The translations under genes were made by a program, and so were the position numbers. A DNA stretch of 64,000 nt, from the NCBI GenBank assembly GCA_037951165.1, contig JBBDHG010000015.1:5370501-5434500 (forward strand), read 5' to 3'. Shown here piece by piece: positions 1 to 13,219 of this stretch; position 1 is the stretch's first letter, and each line of letters opens with the position of its first letter. The stretch comes from Lophius americanus. Taxonomy: Eukaryota; Chordata; Actinopteri; Lophiiformes; Lophiidae. Below the pieces are notes generated by a model. The model was not told the origin of the DNA and did not search any database. It worked only from the letters and a program-made list of their open reading frames with translations.

Positions 1-3000
1 TTTCCAAATTTCGACTAAATCAATCCATTATTTATAGAATTATGCACAAATCCTCATAAAATAAGTTCACTATCTCACAATGGTAGAGGAAATCTTACGA
101 CGTCCCATCACATCACAACATCATTATGTAACATCACCAAAATTTTTGTGAAGTCTGGAGTTTACCAAACACTATCTCTTGGTAAAACTTCAATCTAAAG
201 CCGTCCATTAGTTTTTCCCCAATCTCGCTAATAAACAAACAGACAAACTCGATTAAAAACATATCCTCTTTGGAAGAGGTGAAAATAAAAAATAGCTACA
301 AGGGTTGCACCAGCAACTATGGATCCAAAATACAGTATTGCATCAGTACCTTTGCATGACCCAGTGAACATCATCAACGAGGCTCAGAAATAGATAGTGA
401 ACAACTCTTCACAGAGCTTTCGACCAAATTCAACGCATTCATTTGAAATATAAATGCATCACTCACTCCATGAAAATGCCATAGTATTGACTGCTGGGGA
501 GGACTCTCCCTGCATGGTTGGGCTTAAGATGAACCAAATCTCACCCATGCTGCCATGTATTTCTTTTTCTTCAATGCAATGTGTTTCAGCAGCTCACAGA
601 GTAAGATCCCCTGCAGCTCATAATTCTGATTATGAAAAAATCAAGCCACAAATCTTGTGCTATTGTTGCAAAGAATCATTCAGCTGCGTAGAAATGTGCT
701 GCGGTGCAGTGGTCAGGAGATGTTTACAAGTCTCATTATCACTTCTTTTTTTTTTACTACTAAACTCCTTCACTGTGATGGATGGTGCCTTTAAAACAAA
801 TTGGGATTATTCTTGGATTTTGAAATTAGCCAAAGTAATGGCTGCCTGGCAGGTAGAAAATCAATCTGGAATCTTGGAGCAGGGTTTAGAAAACAGTAGA
901 GAGCGATGGAGTGTATGTGCAATTTGTAATTAATGGGCCAAAGCATCCTGAGGTACTGGTGAAGTTGTTAAACGCACCAGGTTGTCGATAATCTGACATT
1001 TATTGTAAACCATTTGGTGAGCAGCTTGCTTTTTTTGTTAGTTGTGAAATATTGTAAACTGTTTAAAGCTAAAGAAAAAGTGAATTGCCAAAATTAATTT
1101 GCGGAAAATGAAACTGATTTTATAAACTGGATTCATTGGGGCTCGGGCTGGCATTTCCTCCATTGTTCTAAATAATGACATTTGAACCCCTCTTTTTCCG
1201 GAAAGTATTATCTGGACCCATCCATTTGTAGTACTATTTTTCTAAGGAAAGGTATAAATTATTATTATCATCATCCCTGGGATGTTGTGATTTTTCCTAT
1301 TAAACCTGTTTGTCTCACATTGCAGGAAGAAAACAAGAAGAAAGTATGATTTCCCCCTAAGGTTGTCTCAGAATGCTCCATTTTCAACTCAAATTGCCAA
1401 AAGAAATTCCATTCATCTTTTTAATCGGATTCTGCATGTGAAGAAGAACATAACAGCCCACAAGGAGGGGAAGTGAATAAACCATTAACCTCAGTGGAAT
1501 CAAATTGCCAATGTAAAGACATGTGTTTATCCCAGCAATGGCCATGTGAATGCTGACAGACGATTTGTGTGAGGTCACAGAGGAAGCCATCTGTTCAAAC
1601 GGCATCTGAAACTTCTGAGCTGGAACATGTGTGGCAGGTTTCCTAGGAAGTATCACCACCTAACAGTTGGTGACAGTCTTTGTGGTGTTTCTGTTCACTG
1701 CAGGATAATGGTTTTGCTCTTGAGCCCCGCAAGACAAACAGTTTTCTTTGTGTTCAGACCAGAATTTCATTAATTTTACTTATTGTTTTCCTTTTGTCTT
1801 GCTTTGCTTGCGATATGGATGTTTCTTTTGCTTTCTTGATTTGGTATCGGTGTCGAGCTACCGAGATCCTCTTTGGATGTCCTCGATACCAGATCTGTTT
1901 ATAAAGCCTTTGTTTTGGACATTTTAATATGAAATCCCCGAATTATAATCCATATATCTTGTATGTTTGCATTTGGTTCCAAATACTGAAAATCCTTATC
2001 CTGTCTCTTAGATTCATTGTTTATCCTCTAATAGAATTCTGAGGTTATCCATTTGGGTGCTTCACTTTTCCTGATTTTCAACCTTTACCTGTGCTCCAAC
2101 AGGGAACTTCCTTTTTGCTTGACATGATGCATCATATTCAATTTTGGCTTTCTGAACAGCCTTTGCCACTAACTTTCATTTTCCAATAACTGCTCTACTT
2201 TCCTGCTCCTCTCAGTCCGCCCTGTACCAAACCACGCTGGTTATTACCCAGAAGGTCATTTATACTTTCCTCCATTTTGACTTGAGAGTCTTTCAGTGCA
2301 GTATAGTACCTATTTCCCCCCATGTGGCTCGCAGTAAAGCAGTCAAGAGGTGGAAAAAGTAAAGTACAGTTACCACTGCAAAAGAAGAAAAAAAAATGTG
2401 AGGCATTTTATTATTGTCTCATTAGGTCCCTGACCATATTCTCCTCGAAGAATCATGGGGGAAGTAAAACCTGGGAATTTTTTTTTTTTTAAGTTTAAGA
2501 AATATTCTTTTAGAATAGCTTTTCATACATTTGTATCATACACTTTGAAATTTTTGTATGTAGTACAGTTTATTTATATATTTTTAATCTGTCTGTCTGT
2601 CTGTCTGTTGGCCAGTACTGATGTTAGTTAACATCAGTCCTTCCACTGGTAGTGGGGATTTTCAGTGTCCAGGGTGACTTTACTGGTCACCCTTCCAAGC
2701 ATGTCACTCTACCGAGCCACTTATTCATTCATCTCTTTATTTTGATTCTAACCCACTTATCCCCAGCAGGAGACTTGGTGAGATTCCCTGTCAGAGCTCT
2801 AATTGGTTGAGACAGGATAAAAGCCTGGATCGATCAGTGATCTGACACAGGGCTGACCTGTTGACAGACAACACTTTGACATATTAGAATCTCACCGAAC
2901 CAACTCTTCTTCAGACGACAGCGCCCGAAACCAAACCCAGGAGAGAAAGGTCATAGGTCTACAGGGCTGTGATGAAGAATCTGACCCCCTTCTGGTTAAA

Positions 3001-3170
3001 TCTCCATCAAAGTGTATCTCAAGGCCAAAATGCGTTAAACTTTCAAACAAAATTTAAAATCAAACGGTCTGAATAAAAACAAAATAGTAATCCTGCCTAA
3101 GCATTTTGTTAGATTTAGAAAAAGGATAATCCAATACCTTTATCACCCTTGTGTAAAAGTATTGCACAAG
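1..3170. other. gene-free stretch, unassigned
   Basis: Only short ORFs with no recognisable protein. A small TCTG tetranucleotide run lies near 2588-2609 and a degenerate teleost repeat start (TTCATTCATC) near 2742. The 159-codon ORF at 454-933 has no motif I recognise. Confidence 0.5.
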
Positions 3171-3174
3171 CTTA

Positions 3175-3335
3175 TTGGGTATTAGGTTGCAGTGGCATCA
3201 GCCTAGGATCCCCATTCCACCTGTCCCTCTCCCCCGCGACACTCTCCAGCTCATTCTGGAATATCCTTAGGCGTTCAAGGAAAGCCTGTTTTATTGTTCC
3301 TCTGGTCTACCGCTGGGTCTCTTCCCAGATGTACA
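3175..3335 (-). repeat. LINE remnant (abundant teleost non-LTR family)
   Basis: Antisense fragment resembling the widespread teleost element whose text runs gtggcagcagcc...actccagctcat...aggcgttc. Clade not assigned. Related pieces are at 10025, 10325, 21680 and 41330. Confidence 0.55.
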
Positions 3336-3744
3336 CGCATGCAGCATTATGGCCTCCACACTTATGGCCACGGTTCTCTGCCAAAGGAAACAATTGTCCC
3401 CTCCACATTGCAGGCGTGTTGCTGCCTCAAGTGAAAGAGCTGCTGGATGGATAGTCCATGCGCTAAATGATAAATACTATGCACTAAGGGAAGGCAGTTT
3501 TCCCAGGAGCTGCATTCTGCCGGCGAGCCCCAAAAACACTGTTGTCATGGGAGAGAAAAGGCTTAATAACACAGACTGGTTTCATGCAAAAGGGCTCCGC
3601 TCTTGTTATTGTCAGTTCATTTTGTGTTTACTCCTGTGTTATTCACTATATTTAAGACTAATTGTATTTGAATTGTAATTGAATTCCACTTAATATCTCT
3701 GGTCAGCAAAATGTTTCTTTTTTTTTTCTGCCATTTCAGCCTAA

Positions 3745-3995
3745 AAATGTGGAAAACCCAGATTGGAAATCCTGGATAAAATGTAAGAGATGCAAGATTG
3801 AGAGGGTTTGGACACTCGAAAAGGAGGCATTGTGGATTTATTGGTTAAAAGAGTAACAGGAAAAAAAAAAGTGGAAGACCCAAGAGTATGTTTCTGAATG
3901 TGGTTAGAGAGGACAAGCAGTTTGTTGGTGTGACAGAGGAAGATACAGAGTACAGGCCAAGATGGAAACAGATGATCCACTGTCTAAAGGGAACA
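3745..3995 (+). repeat. RTE-like LINE 3' fragment
   Basis: The conceptual translation contains MFLNVVREDKQFVGV and EDTEYRPRWKQMI, the C-terminal end of a teleost LINE reverse-transcriptase polyprotein, with frameshifts and a stop before it. The same family is on the opposite strand at 13220-14480 and in abca4 intron 48. Confidence 0.75.
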
Positions 3996-3999
3996 GCCG

Positions 4000-6290
4000 A
4001 AAGTAGAAGTTGGACAGGATTTCCTGACTTTTTCAGTCGAAAGTTAGGATCAAATTGTTTTCAAACAAGATACCCCGACAATTTAATCACTGAACCTACA
4101 ACCATGAAATTATTGGGCCAAAACTTAAAATAATGGTCATTCATGTTTATCATGTGTTAAAAAAGGCTCTTTCTGGAAACAAAAGGGCACAATCAGCAGA
4201 GACAAAACCAGATGTGCTTAAAATCAGAATGGCAAAGAATAAATATAGAGGATTATCAGGGTAGGGGATTAAGCTGCTGTGGTTTCAATGCAATAAAACG
4301 TTTATGATGGCTGTCACTGCAACTGACTGCTTTACCATCTGTCTGGACGACGCAACTGACTTTAAATAAGTCAAACGAATGAAAATAATAGTGTGTGAGG
4401 TTCCTGTGACATCTCGTAATCTGTTGACGGATTACTCGGGGTATCTTCTGCAACAATGGTAATATCTTTTCCCCCGCTGCACTGACAAGCAACCAAAAGT
4501 ACCGGGTGACACCCCTCCTTACGAGAGCCTGGTAACTACCTGCGGTTAATGTGCCGAGACGCTTCCTTCATCTCCGCTGTGATGCAGACATCAATGATGT
4601 TATTACTGCACCCTCAAAATCCCACCATTGAGGAAGCCGACTGGTGATCACATGTTTATTAGCATAATAAAACATTTTATTCTGTTTATGTGACTGTCAC
4701 ATTTGCATTTTTCATGTCCTTTTTATCTAAGCTTCACAACTTCATGGGTTTTTAGTTGCTTTTTCTGGAACTTTATCATAATTAAATGGTCTTTTTTTTT
4801 GTAAGAAACCGAAATTTTGAATTATATGGACTAGAAGTTACATGTTGAGGATTATCTGAGAATGCCACATTACAATGTTTACACAGGATGCTGTTTTGAA
4901 GCCATTTGAGTTTTGCCTCGCCTAGATTTACATACCTAAAAAGAACGCTCCACAACAGGTGTATTTACATAACCTTGGTGTCTATAGAAAATACCTAAAA
5001 TAATTTATTTTCAGTGTCAGTATTTTTGTACTTTTTACTAAGTGTGAGTAATCTGCGATTCAATACACATTTTAAATGTATCAACTATAATTACATTTGG
5101 AGTTTGATTAAACTCTGAGTACTTGTATGATGTGTACTACAAAGTCCTACTACAGAGGTCAGTCGCCAGGTCTTCCTCACATCTGGGCCTGGTGGCTTCC
5201 ATCAGAGGAAGGGTCAGATGTCATATCTTGTGCCATTATTTACTCTCCTTTGAACTCAGCTCACAGCAGTCAAAGTGCAAATTAATCATAACAGATACGT
5301 TTTCTGCCCAAAGTTAAAGTCTGATCAGATTTGCTTCAGAACTTCAGACCGTAAACAGAAGGGGAAAAAATGGACTGTTAGAACGGCCTTCGTGAGCTGC
5401 ACCTCAAGAAGAAACCTCAATCTTTTTAAAGATGATCAAACAGAATCACATGAGAAGAAAAAATTGAAGAGACTCCTGGTCCATATGGATCGCTACAGGT
5501 CACCATCTCCCCCTGCTGGAGAAACTACCAGCTTGTTTTGAACACAATCAGACCATGTGCAGCAGAGCATACTAGACTAATTCACGGCCTCTATTCCCTA
5601 GATTAGTTTCTAGATTGCAATTTGCAGCAGGCATGCCAGTGTGAAAAAGGTTGCATGTGTAATTGTTGTACTATAAAAAATAATAAATAGATGGCTTAAA
5701 GCATGTAGCGGTTTAAATGCAAAGCACACGTTATATATCAGCATTGCCAACTATCCAGGCTTATTTGTATTCCGCTCCACGGCTCTAAACTTCAAGCCCT
5801 GGCACAGGAGCCTCACATGGGGATCAGGTGGGACAAATGCTGCCGGGCCATTTCATGTCAGAGAGCTGCAATTCAGTAACGGCGCTCCAGATTTTTACTG
5901 ATTAATGTTTCTAGGGAGTGTATCCTAAATAACACTTGCCTATAACCCTAAGGAGCCATCATTCTTATATTTTATTATATTATGAAGGGAGGAGAGGGGG
6001 TCAGAAATTGTTGCCTTTTGCTGAAGGTGCGGAAAGAGAGCAGGGTAAGGTCTCGTATTTCTTTTCTCTTCCTAAATCCTAGTCCAGCCTTCCTTGGCAA
6101 TGCATTTAAATTGTTCCATATAGAGTTCCATCAAAAGAGAAAGCTCACAGGCACCTTAGCTTAAAAGCGTGCTTCGCAATATGCAGAGGACAGCACTCTT
6201 TTGGGATTAAAACATTTATAATGGGATGTTCAGCTTCAATAAATTCCCTAAATGGATGTCTCTATGGCAACAACAAGAAGAAGAAGAATG
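4000..6290. other. gene-free stretch, unassigned
   Basis: No exon-like signal recognised. A short ORF at 5275-5541 ends in a CTCCCCCTGCTGG motif common in teleost repeats, so it is more likely repeat-derived than a gene. Confidence 0.45.
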
Positions 6291-6294
6291 ATTA

Positions 6295-7075
6295 CAATGA
6301 ATATTCTTCATCTCTTGTGTCCTCCCTTATTCATCATATACTTCCTACCACTCAGCCATATTTCTGAATATTTGGTATTCACTTTAACGTTTAAGCAGAT
6401 GACACACAGCCCTATCTGTCCTCCAAACCAAACACATCCCTTCCACCACCCTCCCACTCTGACTGTCTCCTGGAAATAAAAACCTGGTTATCTTATAACT
6501 TTCTCAAACTAAACAGCAACTCGCTCCTCTCTGGTCCTCCACTCAAGCTCCCCAATAAACTCCAGTTGTTCCAGAACTCCACTGCCGGCATCATTACCAG
6601 AACTCCTTCCTTACAACACATCACCCCTGTCCTCCTGCAGCTTCACTGACTCCCTATCAAAAGCCACATTGACTATAAGATCCTCCTTTTCTCCTTCAAA
6701 GTCTTTCCATAACTTCGTACCTCCGTATTTCTACGCCCTCCTTCATCCCAACATGCCCACCCGTACTCTTGCTCTTCCTTGCTCCTCACCAAGCCAGCTG
6801 CCAATTTATCATCTATGGGGCAGAGCGCTTTTAGCCGTGCAGCCCCTCGTGTCTGGAACTCTCTCCCACAAACCATCCCCCACATTGACTCACAACCGAC
6901 ATTCAAATCCCATTATTCTGTGTGATATCTGTTGTATTTATTTTTTATCTTTCATAGCATATGCTTTCTTACTTATGTCTTGATAGTTGTGTTTTTCTTG
7001 TTTTTTATTTTTATCTGTAAGGTGACCTTTAGTGTCCTGAAAGGCGCCCATAAATAAAATGTATTATTGTTATTA
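6295..7075 (+). repeat. L2-like LINE, 3' part, degenerate
   Basis: Broken translation shows reverse-transcriptase motifs in order: PLFIIYFLPLSHI, ADDTQPYLSSKP, LEIKTWLSYNFLKLN, then HITPVL and IKSHIDYKILLFSFK with the ORF2 C-terminus. It ends in a short ATTATTGTTATTAT tail after CCTGAAAGGCGCC, the usual 3' end of this LINE group. Several stops and frameshifts: inactive. Confidence 0.8.
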
Positions 7076-7079
7076 TCTC

Positions 7080-10020
7080 ACAGTACGACATTGTAAACTT
7101 TGTTCTCTACATGTGACTCATCCCGGAGGATCAATGGGATATTAGGCACCAAGAGGGAAAATTGTGGTTCACGGATTTGCAAAAGAACTCCACACCATGT
7201 AGACAGGCAATGGTAATCATTTAGCACAATAAAAACAACAAGTGAGAACGAAACATAACTGTCAGAGAATGTCAGCATCAAGAAGTGACTCATGAAACTG
7301 CTAAGAGATGAACTTGTGAGGTGGGTCCATTGAACTAGCTACTAGTGGAGGGAGAACTCCCCGGGGTGAGAGACGATGTTGCTTCCATGATCCCAGGAAG
7401 CGGCAAGGTCCAGGTCGCTCTGAAATTTGCAACCAAGGCAGCCCGATGCCACCAACTTTGCACCGTTACAGAAAACGTTGGACCGGCGGGAAACAGTTTT
7501 CGGTTGAGTTGGATTCACTGCACTGACCCGTCAGTTTACCTCTGAATTTCATAATCTCACCATAATGGTTGAGGTCTCTGATATAGGTTGGGGTCTGGTT
7601 ATGGAGGCCTTTTTGGGTGAGCAGGAGATGTTTGAATTGGATATGTTGTAGGATGAGGAGCGAATGTGGGCGGACAGATCTGGGTTGCAACGGATCCACA
7701 GGCCTCTTTCACTGTGCGGCTGCCTGACGAGTTAAATCCCCAAGGCAGACTAACGGACCCCTCATATTACCTCCGAACAGTTAGATGAGTCCTCATGTTT
7801 GCTTTGATGGCAAAGTTTCATGCTCTGTTGCTTTTTCTTGCGCTAAATAAAAAGTATGATCCTCCATTAGGTAAAATACAAACAGACATCCAACAACAAC
7901 ATGAAAATGTAAAAGTCCAGACACCTTGATAGTGAGGACCATGGTGATATAAAAGGCTTTTTCAAAACAGTAAAAAAGTGTATTAGAATATATATCATCA
8001 CCTGATTATACACTAAAAGAGCATGGTAATGAATATTATATTTCTATTCAAAAGATATTCCCCTTAGATTCTATACCTAATTTTTGATTGTTATGATGTT
8101 AACTAAGCTAAAATAACCTCCAGAGGCGCACAGATACACACTCTGTTGCCTCAGATGACTCCAGGGAAAAGGACTTCCTACCATACATCTTGAATCTCCC
8201 AACACTCCACCCAGTAGTGTGTCGTTTGCATTTAGACGTAGCCTCCGTTCGCCTTACCTTTCTGCAGGTTATCTGTGATTTAGGGCTTTGACAATGACTA
8301 CAAGGGGGGGAAAAAGCCCCCAAACGACAATGAAGTGGGGTCCTGAGAGGAAACACAGTGATTTACAGTGATGAGAAAGTCGATAATGGCCCTCCAGAGC
8401 AGCGGGCGACATGTGCTGACTGTGTTGCAGTCCAGAACTTTGAATTGTAGGAGGCTGGGGTCATTACTGAACTTGGCCGGGTACCAGAAGAAGGTGGCTG
8501 ATTCGTTGAAAATTATTTGAAATAAAGTAAATGTAGTGCCCAAACTATGGAAAATGTTGGTATTTAAATGCATTAGACAATAAATTCCAAAAGATGAAGT
8601 GTCAAAAAGATTTAATCCGGAATCCTTGTTAAGTAACGACATTATTTTAGAGAAAGATATATAGATGTTATATTGAGATATTTATTTTGCAAAAAGGAAA
8701 TGTGATTCATTATTAGTTATTAATGAATCCTAAGCTTGAGTGTTCTTCTTTTTCGTGTGCTAGAATAAGAATGATCTTCGTTTTGTCAAAACACAATGTT
8801 TTGAAAATTGGAGCAAACCAGTGGGATTCAACTTGGACAGGCGACCGCACACTGCTGGCTTTCAGCCGCCCGTCCCCACCCTGACCTTGCTGCTTCCCAA
8901 AAGCTTGCTGCTCCCTCTCTTCCAATCACTCCGACAGATTGTGGTGGTCCATCACCTGCCAAGTTGAAGCCCCCGGATGGACTATATGCCCCACCATTTA
9001 ACGCAACAGTTTCAGGAGTTGAGCATTTATTACGTGAGATTCGGCACTCAATGGTTTTTTTATTATGCTTTGACGACCTTGCCACTAGTGATTGCTCAGC
9101 TGGCAGTTTGACTTTGTGTTTCAGTTGGCCGTGGTGAGGTCGTCAGTTATTGGAAGCCCAGTGTTCCCAGTATAAAATCCATGTGGGATAGTGTTTGAGG
9201 AGACTCTTTAAAGAAAAGCTTCATGCTTCCCAACCCTAGTTTCTGATTTTCCTTTTGCTCTACAACACTGCATGCATCATCTTTCAGACAAACCATCATG
9301 CTTACACTGAAATCTCAAATACCGCTATACATTCAACTTTTTGGGATTGTTCGTCGTTAAATTCATTAAGATAAATAAATGTTCTGGCTTTACACTCTTT
9401 TGTCAGCTGCCGTCATTTGTCATGTGAGCCGGTGATGCTCAAATGCTCAGAAGGAGTTAAGTAATAACTTCAGGATAAGGATAGCGACAGGAAAACTAAC
9501 GTCTAACATTAGTGGCAACCTGGTACCTCACTGCTAGATTCCACTACGTTTTACACACTGTACTTTTAAGCATTTGAACATCTGGTTGAAAAGATTTCCA
9601 TAATTCAAGAAATCATGTTTATAAAACATTACTCTCAAGTAAAGCATTGCTAATTGTCAATACAGGATGAATATTAACGCATGTAGACACTGACAGCAAA
9701 TGTCAGTCTGACATCAGAGAGTTGAATTTGTTTGGAAATCGTAGGCTTAATTCCAAAACAGTGAAGCGCTAAGTTTCTAAAGCCCTTGTTTCTATTGCCT
9801 CCAGTTTTGCTACGCAAAGTCTGAATCATAGTGAAGTAGTTTGCTGTTAATCCAAGCAGGGCCACTGAACCTGAGCTAATTTAAAACATTCTGTGGCAAG
9901 TGTGCAGCACTCACAGTAGCTGTTGCATTACGGCAGCAAGCCAAATTAACATTTTAATATGTTAACAAGAGCCATACAATACAATACCACAGTCTGGTTA
10001 GATGACTGGTTCAGATCAGC
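7080..10020. other. gene-free stretch, unassigned
   Basis: 7330-7740 and 8820-9150 are less AT-rich and have overlapping ORFs on both strands, but I recognise no protein. 7545-7700 loosely resembles a teleost LINE untranslated segment. Nothing else seen. Confidence 0.4.
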
Positions 10021-10024
10021 TCAG

Positions 10025-10230
10025 CATCCATTCATTCACTATCTTACTCTTATCCAGGATTGCGTCACGGTGGCAGCAGGTGAAGAAGGGTTAAAAACGT
10101 TTCCCTCTCCCAAGTAACACTCTCCAGGCCAGTTCTGGGTCCCACTCAATGGTATCCTCCCAGTTGGACATGCCTGGAAAACCTCCACAGGGAGGCCTCT
10201 TGGAAGTATCCTCATCCTAGGATGAAAACT
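10025..10230 (-). repeat. LINE remnant (abundant teleost non-LTR family)
   Basis: Starts CATTCATTCACTATCTTACTC and continues through GTGGCAGCAGGTGAAG, TCCAGGCCAGTTCTGG and GGACATGCCTGGAAAACCTC, the antisense 3' end of a very common teleost LINE. Confidence 0.7.
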
Positions 10231-10324
10231 GGAACATAGCTAGTCTAGTTCAGGTCAGAGGTAAATACAATCTAAATCAAAAGTCCCTGTTACATCATGT
10301 TTTTATAACTTTATATACTTTAGG

Positions 10325-10700
10325 AAGCACCATAACCATCAACTCGACGGGAAACGACACAATACAATTGCCGGCAGAGAACCATGGCCTCAAATTTGGA
10401 GGTGCTAACTCCCCTGACAGCCACTTCGCACTCGGCACAAACTGCTGCATGAGTCCCGTGATTACGGCCAACTGATCTGCATCATCTGCGAAGAAGTGGG
10501 TACAAATGGTTGAAATGAGCATCCTTCCAAGGGATGGCTGGGCTCAGCCACAGAGAATGCTCAGAGAGGAGATGCTGCTCTTTTGTGTCAAAATGAGATA
10601 GGTGAAGGGGTTAAACATCTCATCAGGATGCCTCCCTTTGAGAGTTTAACAGGCATGTCCCATTGGGAGCATCCCAAAGGGAGGAAATCCTGGGGTGCAC
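10325..10700. repeat. rearranged LINE remnant, two opposite segments
   Basis: 10330-10500 is antisense (CCATGGCCTCAAATTTGGAG, CACTTCGCACTCGGC). 10520-10695 is the same family in sense (GGATGGCTGGGCTCAGCC, GGCATGTCCCATTGGGAG). The change of orientation implies an inversion or two nested insertions. Confidence 0.6.
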
Positions 10701-12260
10701 CCAGCACTTAAAGCTGAAACGTGTTGGAGTGTGTGTTATGTGGGTCCGTTGAGGTTTCTTGTAATTTTCATGCCTACATATATACCTATCCAAAGAGGAG
10801 CCTCTAACAATCTCAATTTCAGTCTAGAAAAGAAGGTCTCCCCTTGTGTTATTTTCTGAGATTTCCGAGATGAGAAATTTTGTCCGGAGACAGCTATTAT
10901 ATAAATCATGAATCACCAACATGTCAATTTTGAGAAAAAATAAACGTATATATATATTTACTCAAAAAGTTGTTTCAACCCATCAGAATAAGGTTTCCTT
11001 ACCTTTCCTCCAGCACCTTATCCTCTTCCTCCTCCGCCTCTTCACCCGGATCTCCACAACTGAACAGCAGGGATTGCCTCCGGAACCTGTAGTCCCGGCA
11101 TACCCTCTGGAAAAACTCAATCTTAGCTGATGTTGAGTGGCTGGGGATTTTCGCCGGCCTTCCATCAATTTAGTCTGTTTTTTAATTGAATGTACTTTAC
11201 TTCTGATCTTTTAATGTTAAGGCATAAAAATTACTTAGCAAGGGTTACATAAATACTTTTTACATTTATATTATCTAGGTGTTATATTATCCTCAAAGAT
11301 TTCTATAAAATGGTTGATAAATTTCCTATTTTTGTTGGTTAAAATGTTTCACTCCCACCTCAATTTAAGTCAGAGTTCATGGCTCCACTATTCTGAATTT
11401 TGTTCTTTCACAAAACTACAATTGCATTTGTCAGATTGAACTGATTATTCGTTTTTTTTTATTTTTGGTTCATGAAAAGTGATCTTGACATGGAAAAGTT
11501 TAGTGACTACTTAGCTAAATAGTTCTAAGGAATCTCTCACTTATTGGAGTAACGGTCCTGTGGTTCAAGATCAGGCATTGGTTTCATCAGCCCTCACATG
11601 AGAGGAGCTTTAAAAAGACTTGGCATTCATTAATTCAATCAGAGATGGTGAAAAGAGCAAACCAGATCCCCTCTGATGTTTCTAACACACTCTGAATACT
11701 TAGCGAACTTAATGAACGCTAATACTGCCTGCATAATAACGCCTCCAAAGCATGTGCCTCCGCATTTTCTTCGTGACCTGTGCTTAATGAAGAGTGGGAG
11801 GGTTGTCTGATAATCTGATATACAAGGACGCTGCTCAGCTGAGCGCATACCGCTTTATAACACGCAAACCTGACAACACCCTCGATGCTGTTGGTAATGG
11901 TGGGTCAGCATATGAATGCATTCAGGAAGGTGGGCAGATGGAGTCAAAACACTTTCCCCACAATGTCCTTCACTGTGACGTCAGCATGTCTTCTGCACAA
12001 ATCCGGGGGGCACATTTAAAAAAGCCAACTGTTAAATCTAATTAATGCACCTAAAACCAATTTACTTAATACATGTTAGCTTTCCACTTAAGCAGGTTCA
12101 ACTGGGGACTTGATAAAGCCACAAAAGCTGCTTGACTTATGACAACTAAACAGCATTGTGAGAATCACATTAACATTAGAATGACCAAGTTTATTGAAAC
12201 TTTATGATTTTTTTCACCATACCATTAAATCATTAACCCTTCGATGTCTTCATCAAGAAG
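10700..12260. other. gene-free stretch with one exon-like island
   Basis: Mostly unassigned AT-rich DNA. The island at about 11000-11150 is described in the findings. 11790-12040 has an 83-codon ORF without recognisable homology. Confidence 0.4.
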
Positions 12261-12274
12261 AAAATGTGAAGAAA

Positions 12275-12425
12275 AAAAATTCTATAGTTATGGCTAAAGT
12301 TTCTTTCTCAGTGGGTCCTTTGACATGTGGTGTCCCCCAGGGCTCCACCCTTAGCCCCTTACTGTTCAGCATATACATGCTACCACTGGGTCGTATTATA
12401 AAAAAATTTAATCACATTTTTCAAT
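12275..12425 (+). repeat. L2-like LINE reverse-transcriptase fragment
   Basis: Translation contains CGVPQGSTLSPLLFSIYMLP followed by LGRIIKK, the palm-domain motif of L2/CR1-type LINE reverse transcriptases. Only about 50 codons survive. Confidence 0.8.
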
Positions 12426-12956
12426 AATAAATAGTGACTCAAAATGTTCTTGACCAAACAATTGAGCAGGACATGAAAAGGTCTTTATTCTACATAATGT
12501 TAGACAAATTTTGATACAGTGAGTTTTCAGGGTTCTTCAAAATCTGGCACATGAATGTTGCCTTTTCAATTTTTGTATTCCATTCAGCTGGAGCTTTCCT
12601 CAACAACAGGAGATACCAAAGCCTTTTCTCCCATGCGTGTAGTTTTCAAACCCTCGCCAGAGATATCATCAGACTATAAATTGTACAAATACTGTTAACC
12701 AGGATTCGAATTTGTTTGGTTCGTAGATAAAAATGAAAATAAGTAAAGTTGCTATGCTGTTTAGTGAATCTACTTATCATATTACATCCAAACCCTTTCT
12801 TGTTTACTTTGTGAAGCCTGTTGTGGTCCGTTATCAGCATAGGTCCAGGCGGAAATTATGCCTGGTGTTTGCCAAGCCTGAGGCCATCAGCATCAGATCA
12901 ACAGAGCTTCACATTATTCAATTGTGATAAGTTATTGTTTGGCCTGAGGCCAGAAT

Positions 12957-12980
12957 CTGTGTGTGTGTGTGTGTGTGTAC
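12957..12980. repeat. GT dinucleotide microsatellite
   Basis: About 11 GT units, in otherwise unassigned DNA (12430-13215). Confidence 0.9.
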
Positions 12981-13219
12981 GGGTGTGAGTCTGTGAGTTT
13001 TTTCAACTTCAAGATTTTTAGCTCAGACACCTCCTGTATTTTAAAGACCACAAGATTGTTGGTTTTTCTGACACAACTGTGTGTCAATGTTGTTGCCTGT
13101 TACCTTTCTGCAAAGCTTTAGGAAATGGGCTCAGGAAACATTGCCATATCGTACCAGAGGCTAAAAAAGGATCATATGTATGATCGCATATGAGTGAACA
13201 AGAGCCAGGTAGAAAGCAA

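Noticed and set aside
454..933. 159-codon plus-strand ORF, the longest non-repeat ORF in the 3' flank
   Set aside because: No recognisable domain, no splice context, irregular composition; likely chance in AT-rich DNA.
8808..9137. Overlapping plus and minus ORFs around 8.8-9.1 kb as a gene
   Set aside because: Neither frame shows a known protein motif or flanking splice pattern; the strands shadow each other.
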